Part shown: positions 12,321 through 20,399 of the stretch, piece by piece
Numbering within the stretch: the first letter of the stretch is position 1
How the letters are laid out: each line of letters opens with the position of its first letter
NCBI RefSeq assembly: GCF_028692895.1
Contig: NZ_JAQUWN010000001.1
Location: forward strand, 1 to 64,000
Length of the DNA stretch: 64,000 nucleotides
Direction of reading: 5' to 3'
Source: Pseudodesulfovibrio sp.
Lineage (GTDB): Bacteria > Desulfobacterota > Desulfovibrionia > Desulfovibrionales > Desulfovibrionaceae
Notes under the pieces: generated by a model
What the model saw: the letters and a program-made list of their open reading frames with translations, nothing else
Databases searched by the model: none
What the model was told of the DNA's origin: nothing
Translations under genes and position numbers: made by a program

Positions 12321-12903
12321 CTACGTTGATTTACAGCTATAAAAATCGGCTATATCGAGTCTAAAGAAAATCCCGAAATTCCTTCGACCATATACATTAA
12401 AATACCCGGGAAGCCAAGCGCCGAGGCCCGGTTCGGGTCAAAAAAACTCACCTGCGCCAATTTCTGGCGGCATCCGATCCCCCGTACTGGAAATACCGGA
12501 GTTAGTACACGACAACACGCTTGAATAACTACGAAATTAATTGTGATATTGAGTGGCTTGTCCAGGGGCGGTTCGCGCCGGGCCAGGACCGTCTTGTGCC
12601 CGGCGCGGATTTCTACTAATTACCAGGCGATCGGGAGCGGGGGGAAGGGGAGAGGGGTCCGGTTCCGGAAACGCTCTTTTTCCTTCCCCCCGCCTCCGCG
12701 TCCCAAACGGAGACGCGACCCGACACGCCGGTCGGGGTACAAGGGGCCTGAGGGGCCCGCAGACGCATTTTTCGCACCCGGCCCCTCTGGTACACGGGAT
12801 TTGAAAATTGAACGCGGCATGGCCGCGAAACGAACAAGAGAGCCCGGGAACCGGACAGCGGTTCCCCCCGCCCCCCAGCCGGGAGGGCATATGGAGGTAC
12901 TTC
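12321..12903. other. Long intergenic region between dnaA and the homocysteine gene
   Basis: These 583 bases contain no credible gene. The dnaA-proximal 200 bases are AT-richer (for example ATACATTAAAATA) and probably hold divergent promoters. A perfect hairpin with 10-base arms lies at 12574-12583 and 12598-12607, with no T-run. A second structured stretch lies at about 12728-12800, where GTACAAGGGGCC can partly pair with GGCCCCTCTGGTAC. No consensus DnaA box (TTATNCACA) and no riboswitch consensus I know was found. Confidence 0.6.
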
Positions 12904-14073
12904 ATGGCTCAATTTCAGGTGAACAAGACCATCGCCGAGATCAACGAACGGATCCGCAAAGGCAAGGCCGTGGTGGTCAACGCCGAGGAAATGATCCGCA
13001 TCGTGCAAAAGGAAGGCAAGGTCCGCGCCGCCCAGGAGGTGGACGTGGTCACCACCGGCACCTTCTCGCCCATGTGCTCGTCCGGCGTGCTCTTCAACAT
13101 CGGCCAGCAGCCGCCCGTCATGAAGGTGTCCAAGCTCTGGCTCAACAACGTGCCCTGCTACTGCGGCATCGCCGCCGTGGACGCCTACGTCGGCGCCACC
13201 GAGCCCTCCGAGGACGACCCGCTCAACAAGGTCCACCCCGGCCGCTTCGCCTACGGCGGCGGGCACGTCATCGAGGACCTGCTGCGCGGCAAGGCCGTGC
13301 ACCTGCGCGCCACCGCCTTCGGCACCGACTGCTACCCGCGCCGCGAGCTCGACAAGGACATCACCCTGGCCGACCTGCCCAACGCGTGGATGCTCAACCC
13401 GCGCAACTGCTACCAGAACTACAACGCGGCCGTGAACCTGACCAGCCGGACCATCTATACCTACATGGGCCCGCTCAAGTCCAACTGCGCCAACTGCAAC
13501 TTCGCCACGGCGGGCCAGCTCTCGCCGCTCTTCAACGACCCCTACTTCAGGACCATCGGGCTGGGCACCCGCATCTTCCTGGGCGGCGGCATCGGCTACG
13601 TCATCGGCGAAGGCACCCAGCACGTCCAGAAGCCCAAGCGCAACGAGCGCGGCCTGCCCGTCAACCCTGCGGGAACCCTCATGCTCAAGGGCGACCTCAA
13701 GCAGATGGACGCCCACTACGTGCGCGGCCAGTCCCTCACCGGCTACGGTCCGTCCCTGGCCGTGGGCGTGGGCATCCCCATCCCCATGCTGAACGAGGAA
13801 ATGGCATGGTTCACCGCCGTGTCCGACGCCGACATCACCATGCCGGTCAAGGACTACGGCTACGACTACCCCAACGGCATCCCGCGCGAGCTCGCCCGGG
13901 TCACCTTCGAGCAGCTCCGCTCCGGCGAGATCGAGGTCAATGGCAAGAAAACGTCCACCGTGCCCGTCACCTCCTATTCCATGTCCCTCGAAATCGCCGA
14001 TAAACTGAAAAAATGGATCGAAAACGGCAAGTTCCTCCTGACCGAAAAGGTCGAGAACATTCCGAGCTTCTAA
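12904..14073 (+). CDS. DUF39-family homocysteine biosynthesis protein
   Basis: This 389-residue protein belongs to the DUF39 (HcyBio) family. In methanogens and Desulfovibrio the family is linked genetically to making homocysteine from aspartate semialdehyde and sulfide without O-acyl-homoserine. Supporting features are the conserved start MAQFQVNKTIAEINERI, the CSSGVLFNIGQQPP block and Cys-containing segments NCYQNY and NCANCNFATAG near residues 175-200. The usual partner is a NIL/4Fe-4S ferredoxin protein, which is not adjacent here. The start was chosen for its GGAGGT site 5 bases upstream rather than an in-frame ATG at 12808. It may have a long structured leader. Confidence 0.82.
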   Translation: MAQFQVNKTIAEINERIRKGKAVVVNAEEMIRIVQKEGKVRAAQEVDVVTTGTFSPMCSSGVLFNIGQQPPVMKVSKLWLNNVPCYCGIAAVDAYVGATEPSEDDPLNKVHPGRFAYGGGHVIEDLLRGKAVHLRATAFGTDCYPRRELDKDITLADLPNAWMLNPRNCYQNYNAAVNLTSRTIYTYMGPLKSNCANCNFATAGQLSPLFNDPYFRTIGLGTRIFLGGGIGYVIGEGTQHVQKPKRNERGLPVNPAGTLMLKGDLKQMDAHYVRGQSLTGYGPSLAVGVGIPIPMLNEEMAWFTAVSDADITMPVKDYGYDYPNGIPRELARVTFEQLRSGEIEVNGKKTSTVPVTSYSMSLEIADKLKKWIENGKFLLTEKVENIPSF

Positions 14074-14094
14074 GTCCCGAAATAACTGCACGTC

Positions 14095-14130
14095 AAAAAA
14101 GGCTGCCGGACCTGTCCGGCAGCCTTTTTC
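14095..14130. terminator. Bidirectional intrinsic terminator
   Basis: GGCTGCCGGA (14101-14110) pairs perfectly with TCCGGCAGCC (14115-14124) around a CCTG loop. Five T residues follow on the plus side and an A-run (14095-14100) precedes it. It can therefore end both the homocysteine gene and the minus-strand FmdE gene. Confidence 0.88.
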
Positions 14131-14183
14131 GCGGTCTTTGTGCGGGGATGATGTGTTGATTGTATGGACGGAGTGGGAAGAGC

Positions 14184-14795
14184 CTACAGTTTCTGATCGA
14201 TCTCCCGGAAGCAGGGGATGCAGTAGGTCTCGCCGCCCATGCGACGGGTGCGGGATTCCATGGTGGATTCGCCGCAACGGGCGCAGGGGATGCTTTCGAG
14301 GACGCGGGGAGGCCGGGGGAGCCCCTTGTCCACGGGGGTTACGTTGAAGAGGTCGTCCAGGTCCATCCGCATGAGGTGCTGCTGGAGCCGGGCGCGCAGG
14401 TCGGCGATGGCTTCGCGTTCCTGTTCGGTGATGCGTCCCTGGGCCTCCTTGTTGGTCAGGTCGCGGTATTCGGTGAAGAGGCCGTTGCGCGCGGTGGTGT
14501 CGAGCACGGCGCGGACGCCCTTGCCGGTATCGCGGTTGAAGAAGGAGAAGGCCATCTTGCCGTAGTCGCGGTGGATGAAGTTGCCCTTGCCCAGGGTGCA
14601 GCCGGTGATGAACTGGATGGCGTCCACGCCGCACATGTCGGTTTCGGCGATGGCGACCATGTTGATGACGGCGGGGTCGCCGACGTCGCGCAGGGCGAGT
14701 TCGGCGGCGCGGATGCCGATGGACAGGCCGGGGCAGACGTGGCCGTGGTAGGAGATGGTGGCGCGGATGATCTGGTCGGGGATGGTGCAGGGCAT
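14184..14795 (-). CDS. FmdE-family protein with C-terminal zinc ribbon
   Basis: This 203-residue protein has an N-terminal FmdE domain (HGHVCPGLSIGIRAAELAL near residue 17, the AETDMCGVDAIQ motif near residue 50, and GCTLGKGNF near residue 65). It has a C-terminal CARCGE...CIPCF zinc ribbon near residues 170-195. FmdE was named for a gene beside methanogen formylmethanofuran dehydrogenase, a molybdenum or tungsten enzyme. In sulfate reducers FmdE proteins often sit beside transporters. Here it follows three ABC transporter genes in the same direction, 24 bases after the ATPase gene, so it is probably the last gene of that operon. Its biochemical role is not established. Confidence 0.85.
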   Translation of the reverse strand: MPCTIPDQIIRATISYHGHVCPGLSIGIRAAELALRDVGDPAVINMVAIAETDMCGVDAIQFITGCTLGKGNFIHRDYGKMAFSFFNRDTGKGVRAVLDTTARNGLFTEYRDLTNKEAQGRITEQEREAIADLRARLQQHLMRMDLDDLFNVTPVDKGLPRPPRVLESIPCARCGESTMESRTRRMGGETYCIPCFREIDQKL

Positions 14796-14819
14796 GGCTG
14801 GTTCCTTGGGGGTTCGGGT

Positions 14820-15575
14820 TCAGGCGGCGGGGACGACCATGAGGCGTCCGCTGACGTTGTGGATATCCACGGGCAGGCCGTAGACCTCTTCGACGACCTC
14901 GGGTGTGACCTGGCAGGCCGGGCCGGTGGAGTGGATGCGGCCGTTCTTGAGGAAGAGGACCTTGTCGGCGTATCGCAGGGCGGTGTTCAGGTCGTGCATG
15001 GTCATGATGGCCCCGAGGTGGTGCTCGGTGATGATGTGGCGGAGCATGTTCAGGATGTCCACCTGGCTTTTGAGGTCCAGCGAGCTGGTCGGTTCGTCGA
15101 GCAGGAGCAGGCGCGGCTCCTGGACCATGGCGCGGGCGATGGCGACCTTTTGCAGCTCGCCGCCGCTGAGCTGGTCGATGTAGCGCAGGGCGAGGTGTTC
15201 CATGTGCAGGTGGCGGATGGCCGAGTCCACGATCTTGAGGTCATGGTCGGCGACCTTCCATTTGACGTGGGGCTTGCGGCCCATGAGCACGGCGTCGAAC
15301 ACGGTCAGCCGGGCCGAGTCCGAGCGCTGGGCCACGTAGCCGATGGTCAGGGCGATCTCGTGGGGGCGCATCCGCAGGACGTTGCGGTCCTCCACGAGCA
15401 CGGCGCCGGAGGAGGGGGCGTGGATGGCGTTGATGCACTTGAGCAGGGTGGTCTTGCCCACGCCGTTGGGGCCGAGGATGGCCAGGAGTTCGCCGCCTTC
15501 GAGGCGGAAGTCCACATTGCCGAGGACCTGGTGGCCGCCGTAGCGGAAGTCCAGGTCCGAGACCGAGAGGATCAT
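14820..15575 (-). CDS. FecCD-type ABC transporter ATP-binding protein
   Basis: This 251-residue cytoplasmic ATPase powers a metal-chelate-type importer. Motifs are Walker A GPNGVGKTTLL (near residue 35), the Q-loop region GYVAQRSDSA, signature LSGGELQKVAIARAM and Walker B RLLLLDEPTSSLDL, followed by the H-loop in MTMHDLN. The architecture matches FepC/BtuD/MolC proteins. Its ATG overlaps the permease stop by 4 bases (ATGA), showing tight coupling. The C-terminal extension of about 30 residues after the ABC domain is common in this class. The substrate could be iron-siderophore, cobalamin, heme or an oxyanion. Confidence 0.9.
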   Translation of the reverse strand: MILSVSDLDFRYGGHQVLGNVDFRLEGGELLAILGPNGVGKTTLLKCINAIHAPSSGAVLVEDRNVLRMRPHEIALTIGYVAQRSDSARLTVFDAVLMGRKPHVKWKVADHDLKIVDSAIRHLHMEHLALRYIDQLSGGELQKVAIARAMVQEPRLLLLDEPTSSLDLKSQVDILNMLRHIITEHHLGAIMTMHDLNTALRYADKVLFLKNGRIHSTGPACQVTPEVVEEVYGLPVDIHNVSGRLMVVPAA

Positions 15576-16642
15576 CGTTTTTGCCCCCTGATGATGAGGT
15601 AGATGAAGACCGGCGCGCCCATGAAGGCGGTCAGCACGGACACGGGCAGGACGTGCGGCGCGAGGATGAGCCGGGCCACGGTGTCGGACAGCAGGAGGAG
15701 CAGGCCGCCCAGCAGCAGCGAGGCGGGGATGAGGAAACGGTGGTCCGAGCCGATGACGCGGCGCACCATGTGGGGCACGACCAGGCCCACGAAGCCGATG
15801 ATGCCGAGGAAGGCGATGACGAAGGCGGTGAGCAGAGAGGCCAGGAGCATGCCGACCATCCGGACGCGCTCCACGCGCACGCCCAGCCCCTTGGCGGTCT
15901 CGTCGCCCGCGTCGATGGCGTTGTAGTTCCAGCTATTGGCGATGAAGTAGGCGGAGCAGAGCACGGTGGCTGCGCTGATGATGCCGACTTCGGCCCAGGA
16001 GGCCCGGGCGGTGTCGCCGAATGTCCAGAAGACCATGGCCGCGAGCTGCACGTCGTCCGCGAAGTATTGCAGGAACATGGTCCCGGCGGTGAAGAGCGCG
16101 CCCAGCGCCACGCCGGTGAGGACCATGACCTCGGGCGTGGCCCCGCGCAGGCGGGACACGCCGATGATGACGCCGGCGGCCGCCAGGCTGAAGGCGAAGG
16201 CCACGGCCGTGGTCAGCCAGGGGTCGGTGATGTTCACGGCGTCGCCCTGGGAGGAGGCCATGACGCCGCCTCCCAGCGTCATGACGGACAGGGCCGCGCC
16301 GAAGGCGGCGGCGTGGGAGATGCCCAGGGTGAAGGGCGAGCCCAGCGGGTTGCGCAGGATGGACTGCATGGCCGCGCCGGACACGGAAAGGGCGGCCCCG
16401 GCCATGATGGCGGCCAGGGCCTGGGGCAGCCGGATGTTCCAGACGATGGCGTCCACCCGCCGGGGCACGTCCAGCCCGGCCAGGCTCTTGGCCACGGCCG
16501 AGAGGGGCAGGCCCGCCGCGCCCAGCGAGATGGCGGCCATCAGGCACAGGACCAGGGCCACGGCGCTGACGCCGATGAGCGCCGCCTTGCGTCCGACGTA
16601 ACGCCGGTATTCCTCGGGAACCTGCCCGTCGGCGAAGTGCAT
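15572..16642 (-). CDS. FecCD-family ABC transporter permease
   Basis: This 356-residue inner-membrane permease has about ten hydrophobic segments. The family-typical blocks are GAALSVSGAAMQSILRNPL followed by GSPFTLGISHAAAFGAA, FLGIIGFVGLVVPHMVRR, and the C-terminal LPVSVLTAFMGAPVFIYLI. The start at 16642 is preferred over an in-frame upstream ATG. It lies one base after the binding-protein stop and gives the normal hydrophilic N terminus of FecCD proteins. It sits between the binding-protein and ATPase genes in one operon and is expected to form a homodimer. Confidence 0.92.
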   Translation of the reverse strand: MHFADGQVPEEYRRYVGRKAALIGVSAVALVLCLMAAISLGAAGLPLSAVAKSLAGLDVPRRVDAIVWNIRLPQALAAIMAGAALSVSGAAMQSILRNPLGSPFTLGISHAAAFGAALSVMTLGGGVMASSQGDAVNITDPWLTTAVAFAFSLAAAGVIIGVSRLRGATPEVMVLTGVALGALFTAGTMFLQYFADDVQLAAMVFWTFGDTARASWAEVGIISAATVLCSAYFIANSWNYNAIDAGDETAKGLGVRVERVRMVGMLLASLLTAFVIAFLGIIGFVGLVVPHMVRRVIGSDHRFLIPASLLLGGLLLLLSDTVARLILAPHVLPVSVLTAFMGAPVFIYLIIRGQKR

Positions 16643-16643
16643 G

Positions 16644-17744
16644 CTACCGCAGCGGGACGGGCTTGTAGGCCAGGTTCCGGAACATGGCGTCCATGTCCTT
16701 GAACACCGGCTTGCCCACCAGGAAGGTGAAGATTTCATCCGCCTTGGCCGCCGGGTCCACGTCCGCGAACCGGCCGGGGTAGAGCAGCTTGCCGATGAAG
16801 TAGGCGTTGGCCAGGGTGCAGCCGAAGTTGCTGGTGTACCAGTTGTAGGGCAGCAGGCCGTAGACCTTGCCCTGCTTGACGGCGGTCAGGGTCTGGTAGG
16901 CCGGGTCGTGGCGCAGTTCGAAGAGGCCGCCGGTCTCGTCGCCGAGCTGGAGGGTGGAGAGGTCCAGGAAGAGGAAGTCCGGGTTCCACTTGACGATCAT
17001 CTCCTTGGAGACGTCGGCGTGGGAGAGCTCCTTGCCCTTGAGACCTTCGCGATAGGCCAGGTTGTTCGCGTTGACGAACTGGAAGGGCGGGTAGGCGGGC
17101 TCGGTGGACTGGTAGCCGTGCGGCCCCTTGAAGGCCACGCCGCCCACGAAGACCGTGGGGCGCTTGTCGGCCGGGATGTCCGCCGTGCGCTGCCGCAGGT
17201 CGTCGATGAGCCCCTGCATGTAGGCGATGACCGCCCCGGCGCGTTCTTCCTTGCCCACGACCTCGCCCACGATGCGCAGGGACCGGAACAGGTCCTTCTT
17301 GTAGCTGAACAGGTTGCCGTAATTGAGGGTGACCACGGGAATGCCTGTCTTCCGGGCCAGCTCGTCCGGGTCGTGGCCCATGGTCGGGTAGGTCTTGAGG
17401 ATGACCTGGGGCTGCGGGTCCAGCGTCAGGATCAGCTCCGGGTTGTCGTGCCCCCGGAACTCGCCGAAGACAGGCATCTTGCGGAACTGCGGGTTGGCGA
17501 TGGAATAGGGCCGCGCGTCGAAGGCGCGCCGCCGCGTCTCGATGTCGTCCACGGCCACGATCCGGTCCTGGGCCTGGAGGTAGGTCAGCAGCCTGAGCGA
17601 GCCCGGCCCGGAGCAGATGACGCGCTCCACCTTGTCCGGAATGACCACGGACTTGCCCCGTCCGTCCTCCACCGCGCGCTCACCGGCCAGGGCGGCCGCC
17701 GCCATGGCCAAGACCAGGACCAACGCATAGATACAACGTTTCAT
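16644..17744 (-). CDS. Periplasmic substrate-binding protein of FecBCD-type transporter
   Basis: This 366-residue protein has a clear signal peptide (basic MKRC start, hydrophobic core, AAALA cleavage region near residue 20). A TroA/FecB-like binding fold follows: RAVEDGRGKSVVIPDKVERVICS, LILTLDPQPQVILKT, and VKWNPDFLFLDLSTL. It is the first gene of the operon binding protein-permease-ATPase-FmdE. The ligand is not evident. The FmdE link to molybdenum or tungsten enzymes makes a molybdate/tungstate or metal-chelate role a possibility only. A cluster of dyads lies directly upstream. Confidence 0.88.
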   Translation of the reverse strand: MKRCIYALVLVLAMAAAALAGERAVEDGRGKSVVIPDKVERVICSGPGSLRLLTYLQAQDRIVAVDDIETRRRAFDARPYSIANPQFRKMPVFGEFRGHDNPELILTLDPQPQVILKTYPTMGHDPDELARKTGIPVVTLNYGNLFSYKKDLFRSLRIVGEVVGKEERAGAVIAYMQGLIDDLRQRTADIPADKRPTVFVGGVAFKGPHGYQSTEPAYPPFQFVNANNLAYREGLKGKELSHADVSKEMIVKWNPDFLFLDLSTLQLGDETGGLFELRHDPAYQTLTAVKQGKVYGLLPYNWYTSNFGCTLANAYFIGKLLYPGRFADVDPAAKADEIFTFLVGKPVFKDMDAMFRNLAYKPVPLR

Positions 17745-17761
17745 TCGATCACCCTTTTACG

Positions 17762-17814
17762 CATATGATTGATATGAAGTATCACCTATGTTGTCATGAA
17801 TCATGAAAAGGTGA
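17762..17814. promoter_or_regulatory. Nested dyads upstream of the FecBCD-type operon
   Basis: Three symmetric elements lie in 53 bases upstream of the binding-protein start. They are CATAT-N5-ATATG (17762-17776), TCATGA-A-TCATGA (17794-17806), and TCACCT-N21-AGGTGA enclosing the latter (17782-17814). This suggests an operator, but the regulator is not identified and no metal-regulator consensus is clearly matched. Confidence 0.45.
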
Positions 17815-18002
17815 CACGGGAGGACCCTAGGCAATCTCCGGATTCCCGTCAAGGCCATCCGGAATTTCAGGCTGTTGCGCGATGATTTGGGTGGCGGGGA
17901 ACGAACGCGCGCAAGGGCGGCCGGCGGGGAGCCGGGCCAAAGGCGCGCCGTTGGGCCGCGTCAGGGGGAGCATGGCCGGTGCAGGCCGTTGGGGGCCGGG
18001 GC

Positions 18003-18890
18003 TCAGCCCTCGTCTTCCCTGGGGAACGAGCCGGGCTTGAGCAGGGTCATTGGCGGCGGGTTGAACAGGTCGTAGGGGTTGGCCACGGCCTCGGTGAGCT
18101 GGTGGATCAGGTCCACGTTGTAGGTCATGGGCTGCGGTTCGCAGGGCAGGGCTCCCCTGGCGCACACGGCGATGAGCTTGGTGGCGAAGAAGGCGGCGTA
18201 GGAGGGCCGGATGTCCTTGGGATATTGGATGGTGAAGGGGGGCATATCCGGGTATTTGCGCTGCACTTCCGTGGGCGGGAACTGGATGGTGGTCAGCCCT
18301 CGCTTGGCCTGGATGACTTCCCGCGTGGCGTCGGCCCCGAGCTCCAGGCAGTATTGCCGGACCTCGTAGCCGCCGATGGCCAGGACCGTGAGCAGGCTGG
18401 CCGGGGTGTACCAGCGGAGGTGTCCGGGGTGCCATATGCCGTGGCCGTAGGGGAAGCGGCCGGACATGATCTCGTACTGCAATCGCCAGTGCAGCAGGTT
18501 GGGCGTGGAGATGATGGCCAGCCCGCCCTCGGCCAGGTAGTCCCGGATGCGGGCCAGGGTTTGCCAGGGGTCGAAGAGGTGCTCCACGAAGTCGTGCATG
18601 ATGACGAGGTTGAAGAATCCCTTGTACCTGGCGGGCAGGATCTCCTCCTTTTCGATGTCCGCCACCCCGGCGTAGTCCACGAAGTGGCGCAGCCTGGCGA
18701 TGGCGTCCTGGTCCATGTCCACGCCGTAGAGCTCGGTGCACGCCTTGTCCCGCTGGAGCCGGAGCAGGAGCCCGCCACGGCCGCACCCCACGTCCAGGAT
18801 GCGCGACGCGCCCTCGGGAACCATTTCGAAAACGGCCTTGCGCATGATCGAGGAATTGATGATCGAGATTCTGAGTTGTTCCAGGGTCAC
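18003..18890 (-). CDS. Class I SAM-dependent methyltransferase
   Basis: This 295-residue protein carries the S-adenosylmethionine-binding motif ILDVGCGRGGLLLRL (residues about 30-44), the acidic loop GVDMDQDAIARL and a post-motif block FNLVIMHDFVEHLFDPW. Then comes AEGGLAIISTPN, as in Methyltransf_11/UbiE-like enzymes. HPGHLRWYTPASLLTVL resembles the small-molecule or glycan methyltransferases found in polysaccharide clusters. The acceptor is unknown. It starts at a GTG with a GGAGG site 5 bases upstream. It appears to be monocistronic, with the 258 bases to the next gene start holding no gene. Confidence 0.85.
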   Translation of the reverse strand: MTLEQLRISIINSSIMRKAVFEMVPEGASRILDVGCGRGGLLLRLQRDKACTELYGVDMDQDAIARLRHFVDYAGVADIEKEEILPARYKGFFNLVIMHDFVEHLFDPWQTLARIRDYLAEGGLAIISTPNLLHWRLQYEIMSGRFPYGHGIWHPGHLRWYTPASLLTVLAIGGYEVRQYCLELGADATREVIQAKRGLTTIQFPPTEVQRKYPDMPPFTIQYPKDIRPSYAAFFATKLIAVCARGALPCEPQPMTYNVDLIHQLTEAVANPYDLFNPPPMTLLKPGSFPREDEG

Positions 18891-19025
18891 GGGAGCCTCC
18901 AGGCGGTGTTTTCCCTTCTCTAACCAATTTCCCCAAACAAAAAAAGGCGCTCCTTTTCACGCCCATGCCATACGCGCGAGGCGCGGCCAACCGTTCGGGA
19001 AGGGGCTTGGATGGGCCGGAGACGA

Positions 19026-19064
19026 AAAAAAACGGCCTGTCCGACCGAGGTCGGGCAGGCCGTT
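19026..19064 (-). terminator. Intrinsic terminator of the 2-oxoacid oxidoreductase operon
   Basis: The arms 19031-19046 and 19049-19064 pair with one G-T wobble. On the minus strand the hairpin is followed by an eight-base T-run (19025-19032 as A on the plus strand). It lies 23 bases after the last gene's stop. Confidence 0.88.
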
Positions 19065-19086
19065 CAATTGTTCGCGTCCGGCGCGG

Positions 19087-19629
19087 CTAGCCGATGGTTT
19101 CGGCTCCCGCGTTGATGGCGTCGGTATTGGCCGGGATGAGCTTGTGGTAGCGCTTCGAGATCACGTTCTCCAGGGAGCCGATAACGGCCGAGAGGGGGAT
19201 GATCTTCGTGGCCTGGACGAAGGCCCCGATGGCGACCATGTTGGCCATGCGCGAGTTGCCGAGCTTGTCGGCGATCTCGTTGCAGGGCACGGCGTGGCAG
19301 TCGAGGCGCTTTGTGTCCGCGAGGCTCATGTCGATGAGCGACGAGTTGATGATGTGCACGCCGCCGTCCTGGACCCGGGGCTGGAACTTGTCCAGCGACG
19401 GGCGGTTCATGGCGATGAGCGACTTGGGCCGCAGGATGATGGGCGACCCGATGTCCTCCTCGGAGAGGACCACCGTGCAGTTGGCGGTGCCGCCGCGCAT
19501 TTCCGGCCCGTAGACCGGGATGTAGGTGACGTTGAGGCCGTCCTTCATGCCCGCGTAGGCCAGCAGGTTGCCGATGAGCATGACGCCCTGGCCGCCGAAG
19601 CCCGCGATGATGGTGTCCATGTAGCGCAT
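19087..19629 (-). CDS. 2-oxoacid:ferredoxin oxidoreductase, gamma subunit
   Basis: This 180-residue protein begins MRYMDTIIAGFGGQGVMLIG, the standard start of the gamma subunit, which helps bind coenzyme A and complete the active site of 2-oxoacid:ferredoxin oxidoreductases. The YIPVYGPEMRGGTANCTV motif is typical. The start at 19629 overlaps the beta-subunit stop by one base (TGATG), and the size fits the family. It is the last gene of a four-gene operon encoding ferredoxin, alpha, beta and gamma subunits. The enzyme oxidatively decarboxylates a 2-oxoacid to acyl-CoA while reducing ferredoxin. In anaerobes it also works in the reductive direction. Confidence 0.9.
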   Translation of the reverse strand: MRYMDTIIAGFGGQGVMLIGNLLAYAGMKDGLNVTYIPVYGPEMRGGTANCTVVLSEEDIGSPIILRPKSLIAMNRPSLDKFQPRVQDGGVHIINSSLIDMSLADTKRLDCHAVPCNEIADKLGNSRMANMVAIGAFVQATKIIPLSAVIGSLENVISKRYHKLIPANTDAINAGAETIG

Positions 19630-20399
19630 CAGCAGACACCTCCTTCGTCGGAGACGTCCTTGAAGACGCCGAGGGGGAAGTAGGGGATCATCTCGGTCTC
19701 GATGCGTTCGTTGGCCTTGACGGGGGTCATCTTCCAGTTGGTCGGACAGGCGGAGAGCAGCTCCACGAAGCCGAAGCCGGTGTTGCTCAGTTGGAACTCG
19801 AAGGCCTTCTTGATGTATTTCTTGGCCGTCTTGATGTTCTTGACGTTGTTGAGCGCGGCCCGGGCCGCGAAGGCGGTGCCGCCCAGGGAGGCGATGATCT
19901 CGGTCATCTTGATGGGCGCGCCCTCGTGGGTCATGCACCGTCCGGCCGGGCTGGTGGTGGTCACCTGGCCCAGCAGGGTGGTGGGGGCCATCTGGCCGCC
20001 GGTCATGCCGTAGACCGTGTTGTTGACGAAGACCACGCAGACCTTCTCGCCCCGGTTGGCGGCGTGGATGATCTCCGCCATGCCGATGGAGGCGAGGTCG
20101 CCGTCGCCCTGGTAGGTGAAGACGAACTTGTCGGGCCGGGCGCGCTTGACGCCGGTGGCCACCGCCGGGGCGCGGCCGTGGGGCGCTTCAACGGAGTCCA
20201 CGTTCAGGTAGTTGTAGAGGAAGACGGAGCAGCCGATGGAGGCGATGAGGATGGCGTTTTCGGCCAGCCCCAGCTCGTCCAGCACCTCGCCCACCAGCCG
20301 GTGGGCCACGCCGTGGTGGCAGCCGGGGCAGTAGTGGGTGGCGCGGTCGATGACGGACTCGGGCTTCCGGAAGACGATCTTTTCAGCGGACTGGGTCAT
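19629..20399 (-). CDS. 2-oxoacid:ferredoxin oxidoreductase, beta (TPP-binding) subunit
   Basis: This 256-residue subunit binds thiamine diphosphate. The cofactor motif is YQGDGDLASIGMAEIIHAAN (residues about 95-114), followed by VNNTVYGMTGGQMAPTT. The N-terminal YCPGCHHG carries the cysteine pair that starts these subunits. The length agrees with VorA/KorB-class beta subunits. The stop overlaps the gamma-subunit start. The substrate is best read from the alpha subunit, which looks branched-chain (VOR) rather than 2-oxoglutarate specific, but motifs alone do not settle this. Confidence 0.92.
   Translation of the reverse strand: MTQSAEKIVFRKPESVIDRATHYCPGCHHGVAHRLVGEVLDELGLAENAILIASIGCSVFLYNYLNVDSVEAPHGRAPAVATGVKRARPDKFVFTYQGDGDLASIGMAEIIHAANRGEKVCVVFVNNTVYGMTGGQMAPTTLLGQVTTTSPAGRCMTHEGAPIKMTEIIASLGGTAFAARAALNNVKNIKTAKKYIKKAFEFQLSNTGFGFVELLSACPTNWKMTPVKANERIETEMIPYFPLGVFKDVSDEGGVC

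Noticed and set aside
12728-12810. Possible SAM or SAH riboswitch before the homocysteine gene
   Set aside because: I could not match the conserved cores of these riboswitch classes; only generic GC-rich pairing is visible.
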